Shown piece after piece: positions 1-8,254 of a stretch of DNA of 19,867 bases. This DNA is from Chloroflexota bacterium (GTDB taxonomy: Bacteria; Chloroflexota; Anaerolineae; UBA7937; JACPPX01). The stretch is taken from positions 1 to 19,867 of the forward strand of contig JACPWV010000152.1 of assembly GCA_016196905.1 (NCBI GenBank). The letters are read 5' to 3'. The position numbers were made by a program, and so were the translations under genes. The notes beneath the pieces are model-generated. The model did no database searches. It had not been told where the DNA came from and saw only the letters and a program-made list of their open reading frames with translations. Position 1 is the stretch's first letter, and the number at the start of each line of letters is the position of its first letter.

Positions 1-695
1 AGCGCCTCCAGCGTCGGCTCGCCGCCCCGCGCCTCCGCCATCTCCTGTGCCCGCTGCCACAACATCCCCGGCCCATGCCGCGGGTAGTGGAACTCGTCGA
101 TCAAGGTCTTGATCGAACCGCCCTTGGGCTTCAAGATGGCGTTCAGCACCGCCGCGGGCAAGGATAGGCCGCGGATGCGCTGTGCCGCCCATTCGGCCTT
201 GATCTCCGAACAGGGAATGCCCCACACCTTCTCGGTGTAGGTCTTGAAGAAGATGCGGTACAGGCGTGGGCCAAAGCGATTGGATACCCATTCCTCGAAC
301 GTCTCTTCCCGAGGGTGGGGGAAGAGCTGGGAGCGGATATAGCTCAGCAGGATCAGCGCGCTCTCGATCATCCCCAATCCGCTCAGGGCGTTGAAGAAGC
401 GCAATGGGTAGTAGAAGTACTTGCCGTTATAGTAGATGCGCGAGAGTCGCGGGCGGCGCAAGAAATCCTCACCGAGTATTTCCTGCCAGAGGGCCTGGAC
501 CTCCTCTACCTTGGTGAAAAAGCGATGCCCTCCCATGTCCACCCGGTAGCCTTGGTAGTTCTCCGTGCGGGCCAGCCCCCCCACCGTGTGGCTTTTCTCG
601 AGCACGATGGGTTTCACGCCCTGCTTGATCAACTCGTAGGCCGCCGTCAAGCCAGCCGGCCCGGCGCCGATCACGATCACCTGGTTGAGATGCAT
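1..695 (-). CDS. FAD-dependent oxidoreductase, HemY/UDP-galactopyranose-mutase-like (partial, C-terminus off window)
   Basis: The first 231 residues of a flavoprotein are present; the gene continues past the left edge. The N-terminus is a Rossmann dinucleotide-binding fold, VIGAGPAGLTAAYEL at residues 8-22, followed by an acidic strand end (VLEK, 31-34) and the FAD-family stretch GGLARTENYQGYRVDMGGHR (39-58). This pattern is typical of the protoporphyrinogen-oxidase/amine-oxidase/UDP-galactopyranose-mutase superfamily, and members of this subtype are common beside glycosyltransferase genes. From the context, a role in nucleotide-sugar or glycan-intermediate redox chemistry is inferred; the substrate cannot be read from the fragment. 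The ATG at 695 is chosen because the Rossmann motif starts seven residues in and no in-frame start lies just upstream. It follows the GT-C gene at 2995-815 after a 119-base gap with no clear promoter. The name protoporphyrinogen oxidase, which automatic annotation may give, is doubtful here. Confidence 0.85.
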   Translation of the reverse strand, partial: MHLNQVIVIGAGPAGLTAAYELIKQGVKPIVLEKSHTVGGLARTENYQGYRVDMGGHRFFTKVEEVQALWQEILGEDFLRRPRLSRIYYNGKYFYYPLRFFNALSGLGMIESALILLSYIRSQLFPHPREETFEEWVSNRFGPRLYRIFFKTYTEKVWGIPCSEIKAEWAAQRIRGLSLPAAVLNAILKPKGGSIKTLIDEFHYPRHGPGMLWQRAQEMAEARGGEPTLEA

Positions 696-814
696 GGGCT
701 TGACTTCCGGGTGGACAGGGTTCAAGGCGAACGATCCTTTCCCCGCGCCGGTTCAAGTAACCCTCGTTCCAAAGAGGAGACGCTTGGGGGCGACAGCTTA
801 TTTTATCTCAAACC

Positions 815-2995
815 TCAAGGACTGACGAAGATCGTTCCCAAGGGGATCTCATCCACGGGCAGGTGCGCCCCCCGGCCGTCGAACGCTGGCAAACGGATAC
901 CCGAGTTGGCTTCGTATAGACCCACGGACAGCGTGTATGTCCCTGGCCGGGCTTGAGCTGGCACGCGCAGCCCATGCATATCTTGGAGCTCTTCGCCAGC
1001 GCTCCAGCGCGAAGTGGGATAATTTCCTCCGCGCGGAGGGCCGTCGCCGGTAGCTACCAGCGCCCCAGCGGAGTCGAGCAGGTGGACGAACACCGTGTAG
1101 TCACGGCCGGGTTGGCTCACCACCCGCCAACACAGTCTCACCCAGATCATCTCCTCAGGCTCGGCTCGGATGGGTTCGATGGCGAAGCCCTCCAGGTAGA
1201 TCGCCTCGCCTAACTGGAAGCTGGCGGGCGAGGATGCCGCGCACCTCGCCCCAGGCCAGGCCAGCCTGACTTCCCCCAGGGAGACCCGGTCCCCCGCCGA
1301 GCCCAGCGCCGGATGGACCGCCCAGGTTTCTGCCGACTCCCCCCGCACGTGCAGCATCACCCGCGCCAGCGTCGGCGTATCCGTCGACGCGGCGACCAGG
1401 GGTGTGATCTCAGCCACGACGATGGGACCGCTCCTCCACACCGTGGTCGGATACACGCGGCTGCCCAGGATGGCTTCGGCCTGGCCCACGGGGACACCGT
1501 CGGGTCGGGTTAGGACGACCACCGCTCGGGCGTCTTCGTCGATGGCGTCGAGGGCGCGCCAGGAGGTGGTGATGGGCAGCGGATGGCCGGGCTCCACGCG
1601 CGCGGCTCCCACCTGGTAGCCAATCAACTCAAGCGCCTCGCCGAATCGCACCGAGGTGGGGGTTGCCTCAGGGGGCAGCTGTTGAGCGGCCAGCAGGGGC
1701 GGCGCGTAGGCCGGGTGGATGAGGGCAAAGGGAGCCGCCAGCGAGATAGCCGCCAAGCCCGCGGCGGCCGCGGCCAGGGCTCGGGGAGTCCAAGTCAGGA
1801 TGCCGGCGGCCAGCAGCAGGCCGATGGGCGCAGCCGCTGGGTATAGAAGCCGGCCTTCGATCTCGAAGGTGATCAGTGCATAGCGCCCAGCCAGGGCCAG
1901 GATCAAGGCCAGCCAAAACGTGGCCAGGGTGGCCGCGCTGCGATTGACTTCTCGCCATTCCCTGCTCATCGTCCGGCGCATGAGCCCCATCAGCACAGCC
2001 AGGCTGAGGAGGCCGAGGCCTAAGCCTAGGGCATGGCTCTGTGGGATGTTGAAGTCGGCCCAGTAGGTCGACCACAGGCCGATCGCATCGCTGAACAGCT
2101 GGGCAAGGGTGGGGGTGGGGCGGGCACCCCCGATATGGAGCAACCACAGTTCCCAGGTCAGCGGGTCACCGTACAGCAGCCCATTGCGAAGATACCACCA
2201 GCCGCCGGTCAGGAGCGCCACGCCCCCCGAGAGGAGCGCATCGCGAACCGCGATTTGCCAGCGGCGGGTGCGCCATGCCTGCAGCGCGATGGCCAGCAAC
2301 ACCAGCCCCAGTTGCAGGAACCCGCCCAGTTTGGCCAGCAGCCCGGCACCGGAAACCAGCCCGAGGAAAATGGCCCAGCGCGGGTCGTTGCGCTCCGTCC
2401 AACGCATGGCTCCGTACAAGGTCCAGGTGGCGGTCGCTGCGGCCAGGGCATCGTTGTTGATGGTGCCATGCATGAAAATGAACTGTGGCGTGAACCCGAC
2501 CAGCCCGGCTGCCCCCCAGGCGAGCGCCGGTTGATTCGGCACGACCTGGCGCACCACGGCGTACACGCCCAGCACGGTGAGTGCCCCGAGCAAGACCGAT
2601 ACCCAGCGAGCCAGGTGGGCGGCCAGCACCGCCCCCCGGTAGGGGAAGTCCTCGTGCGGAGTGTGGATAAAGAGGTTGGGTCGGTCGCTGCTCGCGCCTG
2701 GGGTGATGGCCGGGTTAGCCAGATTGAAGCGAACGAAGCCGGGGAAATCGCTGCGATCGATGGGCGCGACCAGGGCGGCGGTCAACCAGTAGTACAGGGG
2801 CGGGTGGAGAGCCGCGCGCAGTTCGGTCTGGGGAGCCTCGCTGGAGAACACCGGCAGTTCATTCCCATCGGCCAGCCAGTCGATGTAGGTGAAATGCCAG
2901 ATCTCATCGGGAGCCTCGAACAGAGGGGTCACCACACTGTACAGTGTGCCCAAGACGAGGAACGCCGCGACGATCCATACGATGGGGCGGCTCAT
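815..2995 (-). CDS. GT-C membrane glycosyltransferase (DUF2142/PMT-like) with two C-terminal beta-sandwich modules
   Basis: This 726-residue integral membrane protein probably transfers a sugar from a polyprenyl-phosphate carrier to an acceptor on the outer face of the cytoplasmic membrane. After a first membrane helix (about 5-23) comes the acidic loop motif APDEIWHF (28-35). Asp30-Glu31 match the catalytic-site acidic pair of GT-C enzymes, and the motif resembles DUF2142 proteins more than GT39. HPPLYYWL (64-71) is the second conserved loop element. About ten hydrophobic helices follow up to residue 427. The rest is soluble: two related modules at about 450-575 and 594-724, with the signatures ELIGYQV, SWRA, YTVFVHLLD, DGPP, YPTSRW and GTYTLSVGLYE. 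These modules recur in the two other GT-C proteins of this window. The ATG overlaps the stop of the upstream GT-C gene by four bases (ATGA), so the two are probably translationally coupled. Donor and acceptor are unknown. Confidence 0.86.
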   Translation of the reverse strand: MSRPIVWIVAAFLVLGTLYSVVTPLFEAPDEIWHFTYIDWLADGNELPVFSSEAPQTELRAALHPPLYYWLTAALVAPIDRSDFPGFVRFNLANPAITPGASSDRPNLFIHTPHEDFPYRGAVLAAHLARWVSVLLGALTVLGVYAVVRQVVPNQPALAWGAAGLVGFTPQFIFMHGTINNDALAAATATWTLYGAMRWTERNDPRWAIFLGLVSGAGLLAKLGGFLQLGLVLLAIALQAWRTRRWQIAVRDALLSGGVALLTGGWWYLRNGLLYGDPLTWELWLLHIGGARPTPTLAQLFSDAIGLWSTYWADFNIPQSHALGLGLGLLSLAVLMGLMRRTMSREWREVNRSAATLATFWLALILALAGRYALITFEIEGRLLYPAAAPIGLLLAAGILTWTPRALAAAAAGLAAISLAAPFALIHPAYAPPLLAAQQLPPEATPTSVRFGEALELIGYQVGAARVEPGHPLPITTSWRALDAIDEDARAVVVLTRPDGVPVGQAEAILGSRVYPTTVWRSGPIVVAEITPLVAASTDTPTLARVMLHVRGESAETWAVHPALGSAGDRVSLGEVRLAWPGARCAASSPASFQLGEAIYLEGFAIEPIRAEPEEMIWVRLCWRVVSQPGRDYTVFVHLLDSAGALVATGDGPPRGGNYPTSRWSAGEELQDMHGLRVPAQARPGTYTLSVGLYEANSGIRLPAFDGRGAHLPVDEIPLGTIFVSP

Positions 2996-5709
2996 GGGCC
3001 CTCGATGAGGATGGAGGTGGGCAGGCTGAAGGCGTCACCACCCCCCCGCAGCGGGACCCGGATCAGTGTATCCGAATCGTACAGGCCGACGATGAGCGTG
3101 GCTGGCCCCTGGTAATTAGGATCGACGATGGCCAAAGGGTGAGGGTCGGCGATGATCTCACCCGGGACCCAGGCCGGGGTAGGTCGGCGGTTGAAGTTGG
3201 GCGGGCCATCGTGTTGGGCCACCAAGTGTCCGTCGGGTGCCAGCGCTTGGGCGAAAACGGTGTGGCGGGTTGGAATGCGATCCATGTTCGTTGCGCGCCA
3301 GTACAAGGTGAGCGTCAACGGCCGCCCGGCTTGTAACCGATCGCTGGACAGGGCATAGCCGATCAACTCGGCGAAATCCCCGAAGCGCGCGCGGACGCGC
3401 TCGGCCGCCGCGGGTGGCTCAAAGGACAGCTGGGACAGGTCCGGCATCAGGGTGGCGGCCGTGGCGGAGCGATCACCGATGCGGACCTCGAGCACGATAG
3501 GCTCACGGCGAGGCGGATAGATCAGGGCTCGACTATCGAGGATGGCTTCGCCGACTCGCCAGCGGGTGGTTGGATAGTCAGGCTCGAACAGCGGCAGCTC
3601 GTGCACCGCCCACACTCGGCTCGAGCGCAGCTGCACCACTGGACGGTGGGCCGGCAGGCCCTCGGCGGTTGCCCTCCAACGCAGGATCACTCGGATCGAT
3701 TGGGCCGGCGCGGGCTGCGCTGGCCACACCGCGATCCCTTCCAGCTGCAAGCCATCCACGCTCAGCGGCTCCTGGGGGGAGCGCAGGCCCAGGTTGGCCA
3801 GCACACCGTAGGGATCGGCATCCGGGCCCAGCATGCGTTCGACCTGAACGTACCCCAACGGCGCGTCCTCGTAACCTGCACGGGTCGGCACGCGGCGCAG
3901 GGTGTTGGCCTCGTATACTCCGATGGTCACTAGATACTCCCCGGGCGGAAGGCCCGCTGGGACGGGCAGGATCAGGTAATGGGCTGCCGCTTGACCCGGG
4001 ACCCAGGCGTCGCTGGTCCGGCCCAGCGGGTCGAGGAGGGTCGCATCGCTGGCCGTCCAACGCTGCCCCGACCGATCCCAAAGCCCCGCCACCGCTCTGA
4101 GGGCCACCTCCGTCGGCGCCGTGGCCTGCCACTCTAAAGCCAGCCCCAACGCATCGCCGCCCTCTGCGCGCGAGGCGAGATCGAGCCCCGTCAATTCTAC
4201 CTTCTCGAAGCTCACGGCCGCTGCTCGCCAGGCTGGCCCGGAAAGAGGCACCTCTCGTTGGTAGTGGCTGAGGGTATAGCCGCGGAAGGTTTTCCGCTCT
4301 AACAATATTCCCGAGCGCTCGAGGGTATACGGCCACAAGCCGCGCGCATCCTGCTGGGAGATGTGCCAGTGGACGGTCCAAACACCCTCGGCGTCTTGCG
4401 TGGCCGAGGCGAGCTGTCGAATGGTCGCTGCATCCTCGCGCTCTGTCACCATCTCCACTTTAGCCGGCCCGCGGTAATAATAAGCCATTGTATAATCGTT
4501 GTCTTCTACCAGGATCACCTCGCCAGCTCGGGCGTTGGCCTGCAGGTAGGCCGAGACGCCGCGCAGGTCATCCTTGGCATAGGCCGGTTCCCTCGCCACC
4601 CCCCAGCCGACCAGCCAAGTGGCCACGGCTGCCGAGGCCAGCACGGCCCTCCCCACTGCCGTCCAGGCCCGACCCGACCCGGGGGTGGCCAGGGCTGCCG
4701 CGCACAGGACGATCAAGGGCACCAGGAGTGGGAGGGTGTAGCGGGGATGGAAGGAGACTTGCCATACAGCCAAAGCAAAGGCCAGTCCTATGGCGAGGAG
4801 CGCAAAGGCGCTTAAGCGCGCCGCCCTATCCCAGTGCTGGGAGCGCCACAGGATAAAGGTGGGAAGGACAAGCGTCAGGGTCAGCCAAACTGTAGCCAAG
4901 GCCCACAGCGTTGCCTGCCTATAGTCTAGATCGCGAACGCCGGCTGCCCACAAGACGACCACTTGGTGCAGAAAGCTGCCCCAATCGGGCGCGCGCTCTG
5001 CGGCCCCGCGCACACTCGACTGTGGATCTAAAAACGCCCCCAGCCAGGCGGCGAATAGCGCCAGGGCCACCAGTTGGGCAGCCAGCCATCCGCGCAGCTC
5101 CGCGGTGGGGCGACGACGGATGGCATGCTCGGCCAGAACGATGAGGTTGGCAGCCCCGACCGCTGCTGCTCCGTAATAGTGAGAGAAAAGAAGAGCGATC
5201 TCGCCGATCAGCAAAGTGGCCCACCCCACAACGGGGAGCTGGCTCTTCCCAGCGGATGCGAGGGAGTGCTCGACCGCCAGCCAAAACGCGGCTGTCGCGG
5301 CGACCAGCAGCGCGTACATTCGCAATTCTTGCGAATAAGCGATCAGTGCTGGCGATGCCGCCGCCAGCGTCAGAGCGGTCAGGCCGGCGGTTCGCCCGCC
5401 GATGTGCCGGGCTAAGCGGTATACCAGGGGGAGCGTCAACACACCCAGGGACAGGGGCAGCATGCGCGCGGCGAACTCGCTCCAACCCGCCAGGGAGCCC
5501 CATCCCCGCAACAACAGGGGGAACAGGGGAGGGCTGCGGTCGTCTGCCAAGAGCGTCCAAAATGTGCTCCAGTCGTGGCGGGCCAGCTGGACACTAAAGG
5601 CCTCATCCCACCAGAACCCCTGGGATTCTAAACCCTGGAGCCGCAAGGCGAAGCCGCTCAGAACCAGGGCGAGCTCGGGCCATGGCCACCTCAGCCTGCT
5701 GTTCATCAT
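2992..5709 (-). CDS. GT39-like membrane glycosyltransferase with three C-terminal beta-sandwich modules
   Basis: This is a 905-residue protein when counted from the ATG at 5709. An in-frame GTG at 5724 would add five residues, but its purine-rich GAGGTGA touches the codon, and a second ATG follows at 5706. The N-terminal half is a PMT_2/ArnT-type GT-C enzyme: the first extracytoplasmic loop carries GFWWDEAFS with the acidic pair Asp35-Glu36, then DDRSPPLFPLLLRGW (56-70) and the family motif AYSQELRMYALL (124-135). Roughly ten to twelve helices extend to about residue 370, followed by a KDDLRGVSAYLQ segment common in this family. Three related soluble modules follow at about 499-623, 650-745 and 774-903; the third is the best preserved (ELIGYAL, LTLYWRA, VAQHDGPP, LIVGLYDSDTLIRVP), while the middle one has lost its final strand signature. 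The expected role is extracytoplasmic sugar transfer from a lipid carrier. The next gene overlaps by ATGA. A hairpin terminator lies upstream, so it probably has its own promoter, which I could not identify. Confidence 0.87.
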   Translation of the reverse strand: MMNSRLRWPWPELALVLSGFALRLQGLESQGFWWDEAFSVQLARHDWSTFWTLLADDRSPPLFPLLLRGWGSLAGWSEFAARMLPLSLGVLTLPLVYRLARHIGGRTAGLTALTLAAASPALIAYSQELRMYALLVAATAAFWLAVEHSLASAGKSQLPVVGWATLLIGEIALLFSHYYGAAAVGAANLIVLAEHAIRRRPTAELRGWLAAQLVALALFAAWLGAFLDPQSSVRGAAERAPDWGSFLHQVVVLWAAGVRDLDYRQATLWALATVWLTLTLVLPTFILWRSQHWDRAARLSAFALLAIGLAFALAVWQVSFHPRYTLPLLVPLIVLCAAALATPGSGRAWTAVGRAVLASAAVATWLVGWGVAREPAYAKDDLRGVSAYLQANARAGEVILVEDNDYTMAYYYRGPAKVEMVTEREDAATIRQLASATQDAEGVWTVHWHISQQDARGLWPYTLERSGILLERKTFRGYTLSHYQREVPLSGPAWRAAAVSFEKVELTGLDLASRAEGGDALGLALEWQATAPTEVALRAVAGLWDRSGQRWTASDATLLDPLGRTSDAWVPGQAAAHYLILPVPAGLPPGEYLVTIGVYEANTLRRVPTRAGYEDAPLGYVQVERMLGPDADPYGVLANLGLRSPQEPLSVDGLQLEGIAVWPAQPAPAQSIRVILRWRATAEGLPAHRPVVQLRSSRVWAVHELPLFEPDYPTTRWRVGEAILDSRALIYPPRREPIVLEVRIGDRSATAATLMPDLSQLSFEPPAAAERVRARFGDFAELIGYALSSDRLQAGRPLTLTLYWRATNMDRIPTRHTVFAQALAPDGHLVAQHDGPPNFNRRPTPAWVPGEIIADPHPLAIVDPNYQGPATLIVGLYDSDTLIRVPLRGGGDAFSLPTSILIEGP

Positions 5710-5844
5710 GCCCGACCGCCCCACTCACCTCGCGCGATGCGCGCCATCTGATCCATGGGTGATCTCATACCCGGGCGAGCCTGGGTGTCAGCGCGGAGCT
5801 ACCCCGCTGAGGGATGAGTTGCGCGGCCTCCGTGTACAGAACAG

Positions 5845-5877
5845 AGTCCCATCCGCAGGTTGCAGCCGGATGGGACT
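5845..5877 (-). terminator. Candidate intrinsic terminator after the priming glycosyltransferase gene
   Basis: A perfect 11-bp inverted repeat (AGTCCCATCCG at 5845-5855, CGGATGGGACT at 5867-5877) with an 11-base loop lies about 40 bases past the stop at 5918. On the minus strand the stem is followed by CTGTTCTGT, which is T-rich but not a clean T-run. It separates the GT2/GT2/priming-transferase group from the two GT-C genes downstream. The hairpin is seen directly; terminator function is inferred. Confidence 0.6.
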
Positions 5878-5894
5878 TCGCCTGGCCGAGCAAC

Positions 5895-5919
5895 AAGCCC
5901 GCGGCGGGGGAGGCTTTTT
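5895..5919 (+). terminator. Weak plus-strand hairpin with a T-run
   Basis: AAGCC (5895-5899) can pair with GGCTT (5912-5916) around a GC-rich 12-base loop, and the plus strand then continues TTT (5917-5919). It overlaps the stop codon of the minus-strand transferase gene. It has the layout of an intrinsic terminator for plus-strand (antisense) transcription, although the stem is only 5 bp. The rest of 5725-5917 holds no other recognisable element. Confidence 0.3.
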
Positions 5920-7318
5920 AATAGGCATTCCGATCCCGAAAGATCTGGGTGAGGGTCTTGAGGACGATCTTCAAATCCAAGAGCAGGGACCAGTTCTCGA
6001 TGTACCATAGATCGTACTTGGTGCGCTCGGCGATAGGAGCTTCCCCGCGCAGCCCATTGACCTGAGCCCAACCCGTCATCCCCGCCTTCTCCCGGTGCCG
6101 CTCCAGGTAGCGTGGCACCCTCTGCTTGAATTGTTCGACGAAGTAAGGCCGCTCCGGGCGGGGCCCCACTAGGCTCATCTCCCCCAGGAGCACGTTGATG
6201 AGCTGGGGCAGCTCATCCAGCGAGTAGCGGCGCAGGATGGTTCCCAGCCGGGTGCGGCGGGGATCGTCGCGCACGGCCCACACCGGACCGCTCTCGTGCT
6301 CAACCCCCGCGATCATGGAGCGGAACTTCAGCATGGGGAAGGGCTTCAGGTCCAGGCCCATGCGCTCCTGGGTGTAAAAGGCGGACCCCTTCGAGTCGAA
6401 TTTGATCAGCACGGCGGTCAGCAGCAGCAGCGGGGAGAGCAGGACGAGGCCGATCCCGCTCCCCAGCACATCCACTAACCGTTTCAAGGTCAACTTCCAG
6501 CCACGCAGGGCGATGTCCTTGACCGTGAGCAAGGGCAGTCCGCCCAGGTCGCCCACGCTGATCTCGGCAGCCATGATCTGAAAGACATCGGGGAAGACCT
6601 TGATATTGACCTGTTGCATCTGGCATTCGGAGATGATCTCCAAAAGCTCATCGTGGGTGGCCTGGGGCAAGGCGATGATCACCTCATCGATGTGGTGAGT
6701 GCGGATCAGCTCGGCCAACTGGGAAGTACCGCCTAATAGGGGCGCCCCCAGATCCTCCCCCGACCGATCCCCGTTGCTGACAAAGCCCACCAAACGGTAG
6801 CCCAGGTGGGGGGCGCGTCGGATGGCCTCCCCGATGCTCCGTCCGGTCTCCCCCACGCCCACCACCAGCAGGCGCGCCTTGTCCATCCCGCGCTGGCGCA
6901 GGAGGGCGCGCAGGCGTGCGTGGAGCACCCGCCCGAAGCTCACCAAGAGGATGGTCAGCATCCAGGCATAGGCGATCATCAGGCGCGGGTAATCCAGTTC
7001 GTTCTTATACAGAAAAGAGGTGGCCGCCACCGCCACCACCGTCCCGATGGAAGTGGCAGCCAGGATGGAGCCGAGCTCATCTAGCAGGGAGGCGGCGCGT
7101 TGTCGATGGTAGAGCTTGTAGAGAAAGAAGACCGCCACCAGCGAAAGGACGTGCAAAAGCATCATCCCGCTATAGCGGCTGAAGGGCGGGATGTTGAGCG
7201 GGGGCGGGGTCTCGGTGTTGAGGCGCAGGTGGTAAGCGAAGAAAAAGGCCAGCCCCGCCAGCGAGGCGTCCAGGAGGAGCAGGGTCAGCACGAAGAACAG
7301 GTTGATCCGACGCTTCAT
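5918..7318 (-). CDS. Polyprenyl-phosphate sugar-phosphate transferase (WbaP/ExoY-type priming glycosyltransferase)
   Basis: The enzyme moves a hexose-1-phosphate from a UDP-sugar onto undecaprenyl (or a related polyprenyl) phosphate, the first step of exopolysaccharide or surface-glycan assembly. At 466 residues it has the full-length family layout: four N-terminal membrane helices (about 8-30, 50-68, 84-104, 112-130), a Rossmann CoA-binding-like domain starting at LLVVGVGETGRSIG (150-163), a membrane segment (about 283-305) and the catalytic bacterial sugar transferase domain. Catalytic-domain signatures are intact: KFRSM (331-335), SLDELPQLINV (366-376), MSLVGPRPE (381-389) and GMTGWAQVNG (413-422). 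The C-terminus ends FRDRNAY, as is usual for this family. The ATG overlaps the TGA of the upstream GT2 gene by four bases, and AAGGAGG lies about 13 bases upstream. Which sugar (glucose, galactose or another) is primed cannot be told from the sequence. Confidence 0.95.
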   Translation of the reverse strand: MKRRINLFFVLTLLLLDASLAGLAFFFAYHLRLNTETPPPLNIPPFSRYSGMMLLHVLSLVAVFFLYKLYHRQRAASLLDELGSILAATSIGTVVAVAATSFLYKNELDYPRLMIAYAWMLTILLVSFGRVLHARLRALLRQRGMDKARLLVVGVGETGRSIGEAIRRAPHLGYRLVGFVSNGDRSGEDLGAPLLGGTSQLAELIRTHHIDEVIIALPQATHDELLEIISECQMQQVNIKVFPDVFQIMAAEISVGDLGGLPLLTVKDIALRGWKLTLKRLVDVLGSGIGLVLLSPLLLLTAVLIKFDSKGSAFYTQERMGLDLKPFPMLKFRSMIAGVEHESGPVWAVRDDPRRTRLGTILRRYSLDELPQLINVLLGEMSLVGPRPERPYFVEQFKQRVPRYLERHREKAGMTGWAQVNGLRGEAPIAERTKYDLWYIENWSLLLDLKIVLKTLTQIFRDRNAY

Positions 7319-8238
7319 CGCAGCAGCTGAGCCTCCTTTCCATCGAACTGGGAGCGCAGGATGGTCCGGCCCAGCTCCGGGCCCCCGCGCAGGAGAAGGC
7401 CCGCCAGGATCAGCCCATGCAGCCAGCGCGGGGTGGTGCGCGCGTAGTGTTTTTGGTAGAACAGGTACATGGCGCGATAGAACTCGCGGCGGGCGAGCGC
7501 CCGAACTTGTCGGCTGGCTTGGCGCTTGTAGTGAAGCACCACCACCCGTGGGTAGTAGAGCACGGACCAGCCGGCCGCCTTGGCCCGGTAAGCCAGGTCC
7601 AGATCTTCTCCATACAGGAAGAAAGACTCGTCCAGGTAGCCGATCTCCCCAAACACCTCGCCCCGGACGAGCATGAAAGCGCCCACCACCGAATCCACCT
7701 CGGCCTCTTGGTCAGGGTCCAGATAGGTCAGATTGTAACGGCCAAAGCGGCGACTGCGTGGAAACAACCGACTCAACCCTACCAGCCGATAGAAGGAGAC
7801 CTGCGGGCTGGGAAAGGTACGCCGACAGGCCAGATCCAGTCGCCCGTCCTCCAGCACCAGCTTGGGACCGGCGATCCCCACCCGCGGGCGGGCCTCCATC
7901 AGAGACAGCATCTCGCGGAGCGCGTTGGGCGGCACCAGGGTGTCGGGGTTGAGCAGGAGGGAGTAGCGCGCCACACGCCGCCGCAGGCCGCGATTGTTGG
8001 CGCGGGCGTAGCCTTCATTCTCGGCATTCTCTAGGAGGTGGACGGGGGGGAATTCCTGGCGAACCAAGGCGGCGCTGCCGTCCTGGGAGGCGTTGTCTAC
8101 TACGGTCACCTCGTAGCGGAGTTCGCCCTGGCTGGCGAAGAGGGAATGCAAGCAAGCCCGCAGGAGATCGCGCGTATTGTAATTGACGATGACGATGGAG
8201 AGGTCGAGCACCTCGGGATCCCAAGGTGATTGTAGCAA
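7315..8238 (-). CDS. Family 2 glycosyltransferase (rhamnosyltransferase-like)
   Basis: A 307-residue GT-A fold enzyme expected to add a sugar from a nucleotide-sugar donor to the growing lipid-linked glycan at the cytoplasmic face. The GT2 landmarks are present: SIVIVNYNT (14-22), VVDNASQDGS (46-55), the metal-binding LLNPDTLV (95-102) and the catalytic-region motif FFLYGEDLDLAYRAKAAGW (206-224). This arrangement is closest in style to WbbL-type rhamnosyltransferases, but donor specificity cannot be assigned. The start is the TTG at 8238 because GGAGGG lies eight bases upstream; the next in-frame candidate, GTG at 8211, would cut off nine residues and lacks such a site. Its stop overlaps the start of the priming transferase by four bases, and it starts 16 bases after the upstream GT2 gene, so the three form one operon. 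Confidence 0.92.
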   Translation of the reverse strand: MLQSPWDPEVLDLSIVIVNYNTRDLLRACLHSLFASQGELRYEVTVVDNASQDGSAALVRQEFPPVHLLENAENEGYARANNRGLRRRVARYSLLLNPDTLVPPNALREMLSLMEARPRVGIAGPKLVLEDGRLDLACRRTFPSPQVSFYRLVGLSRLFPRSRRFGRYNLTYLDPDQEAEVDSVVGAFMLVRGEVFGEIGYLDESFFLYGEDLDLAYRAKAAGWSVLYYPRVVVLHYKRQASRQVRALARREFYRAMYLFYQKHYARTTPRWLHGLILAGLLLRGGPELGRTILRSQFDGKEAQLLR

Positions 8239-8254
8239 AGTTGTATCCCTCCGG

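Noticed and set aside
1..695. Naming the left-edge gene protoporphyrinogen oxidase (hemY)
   Set aside because: The FAD motifs are shared by the whole superfamily, no heme gene is near, and the glycan context favours another substrate.
2033..3115. A 360-codon open frame on the plus strand, opposite the GT-C genes
   Set aside because: It is antisense to well-supported membrane proteins, is rich in Gln, Gly, Pro and Arg without domain motifs, and is explained by GC-rich codon bias.
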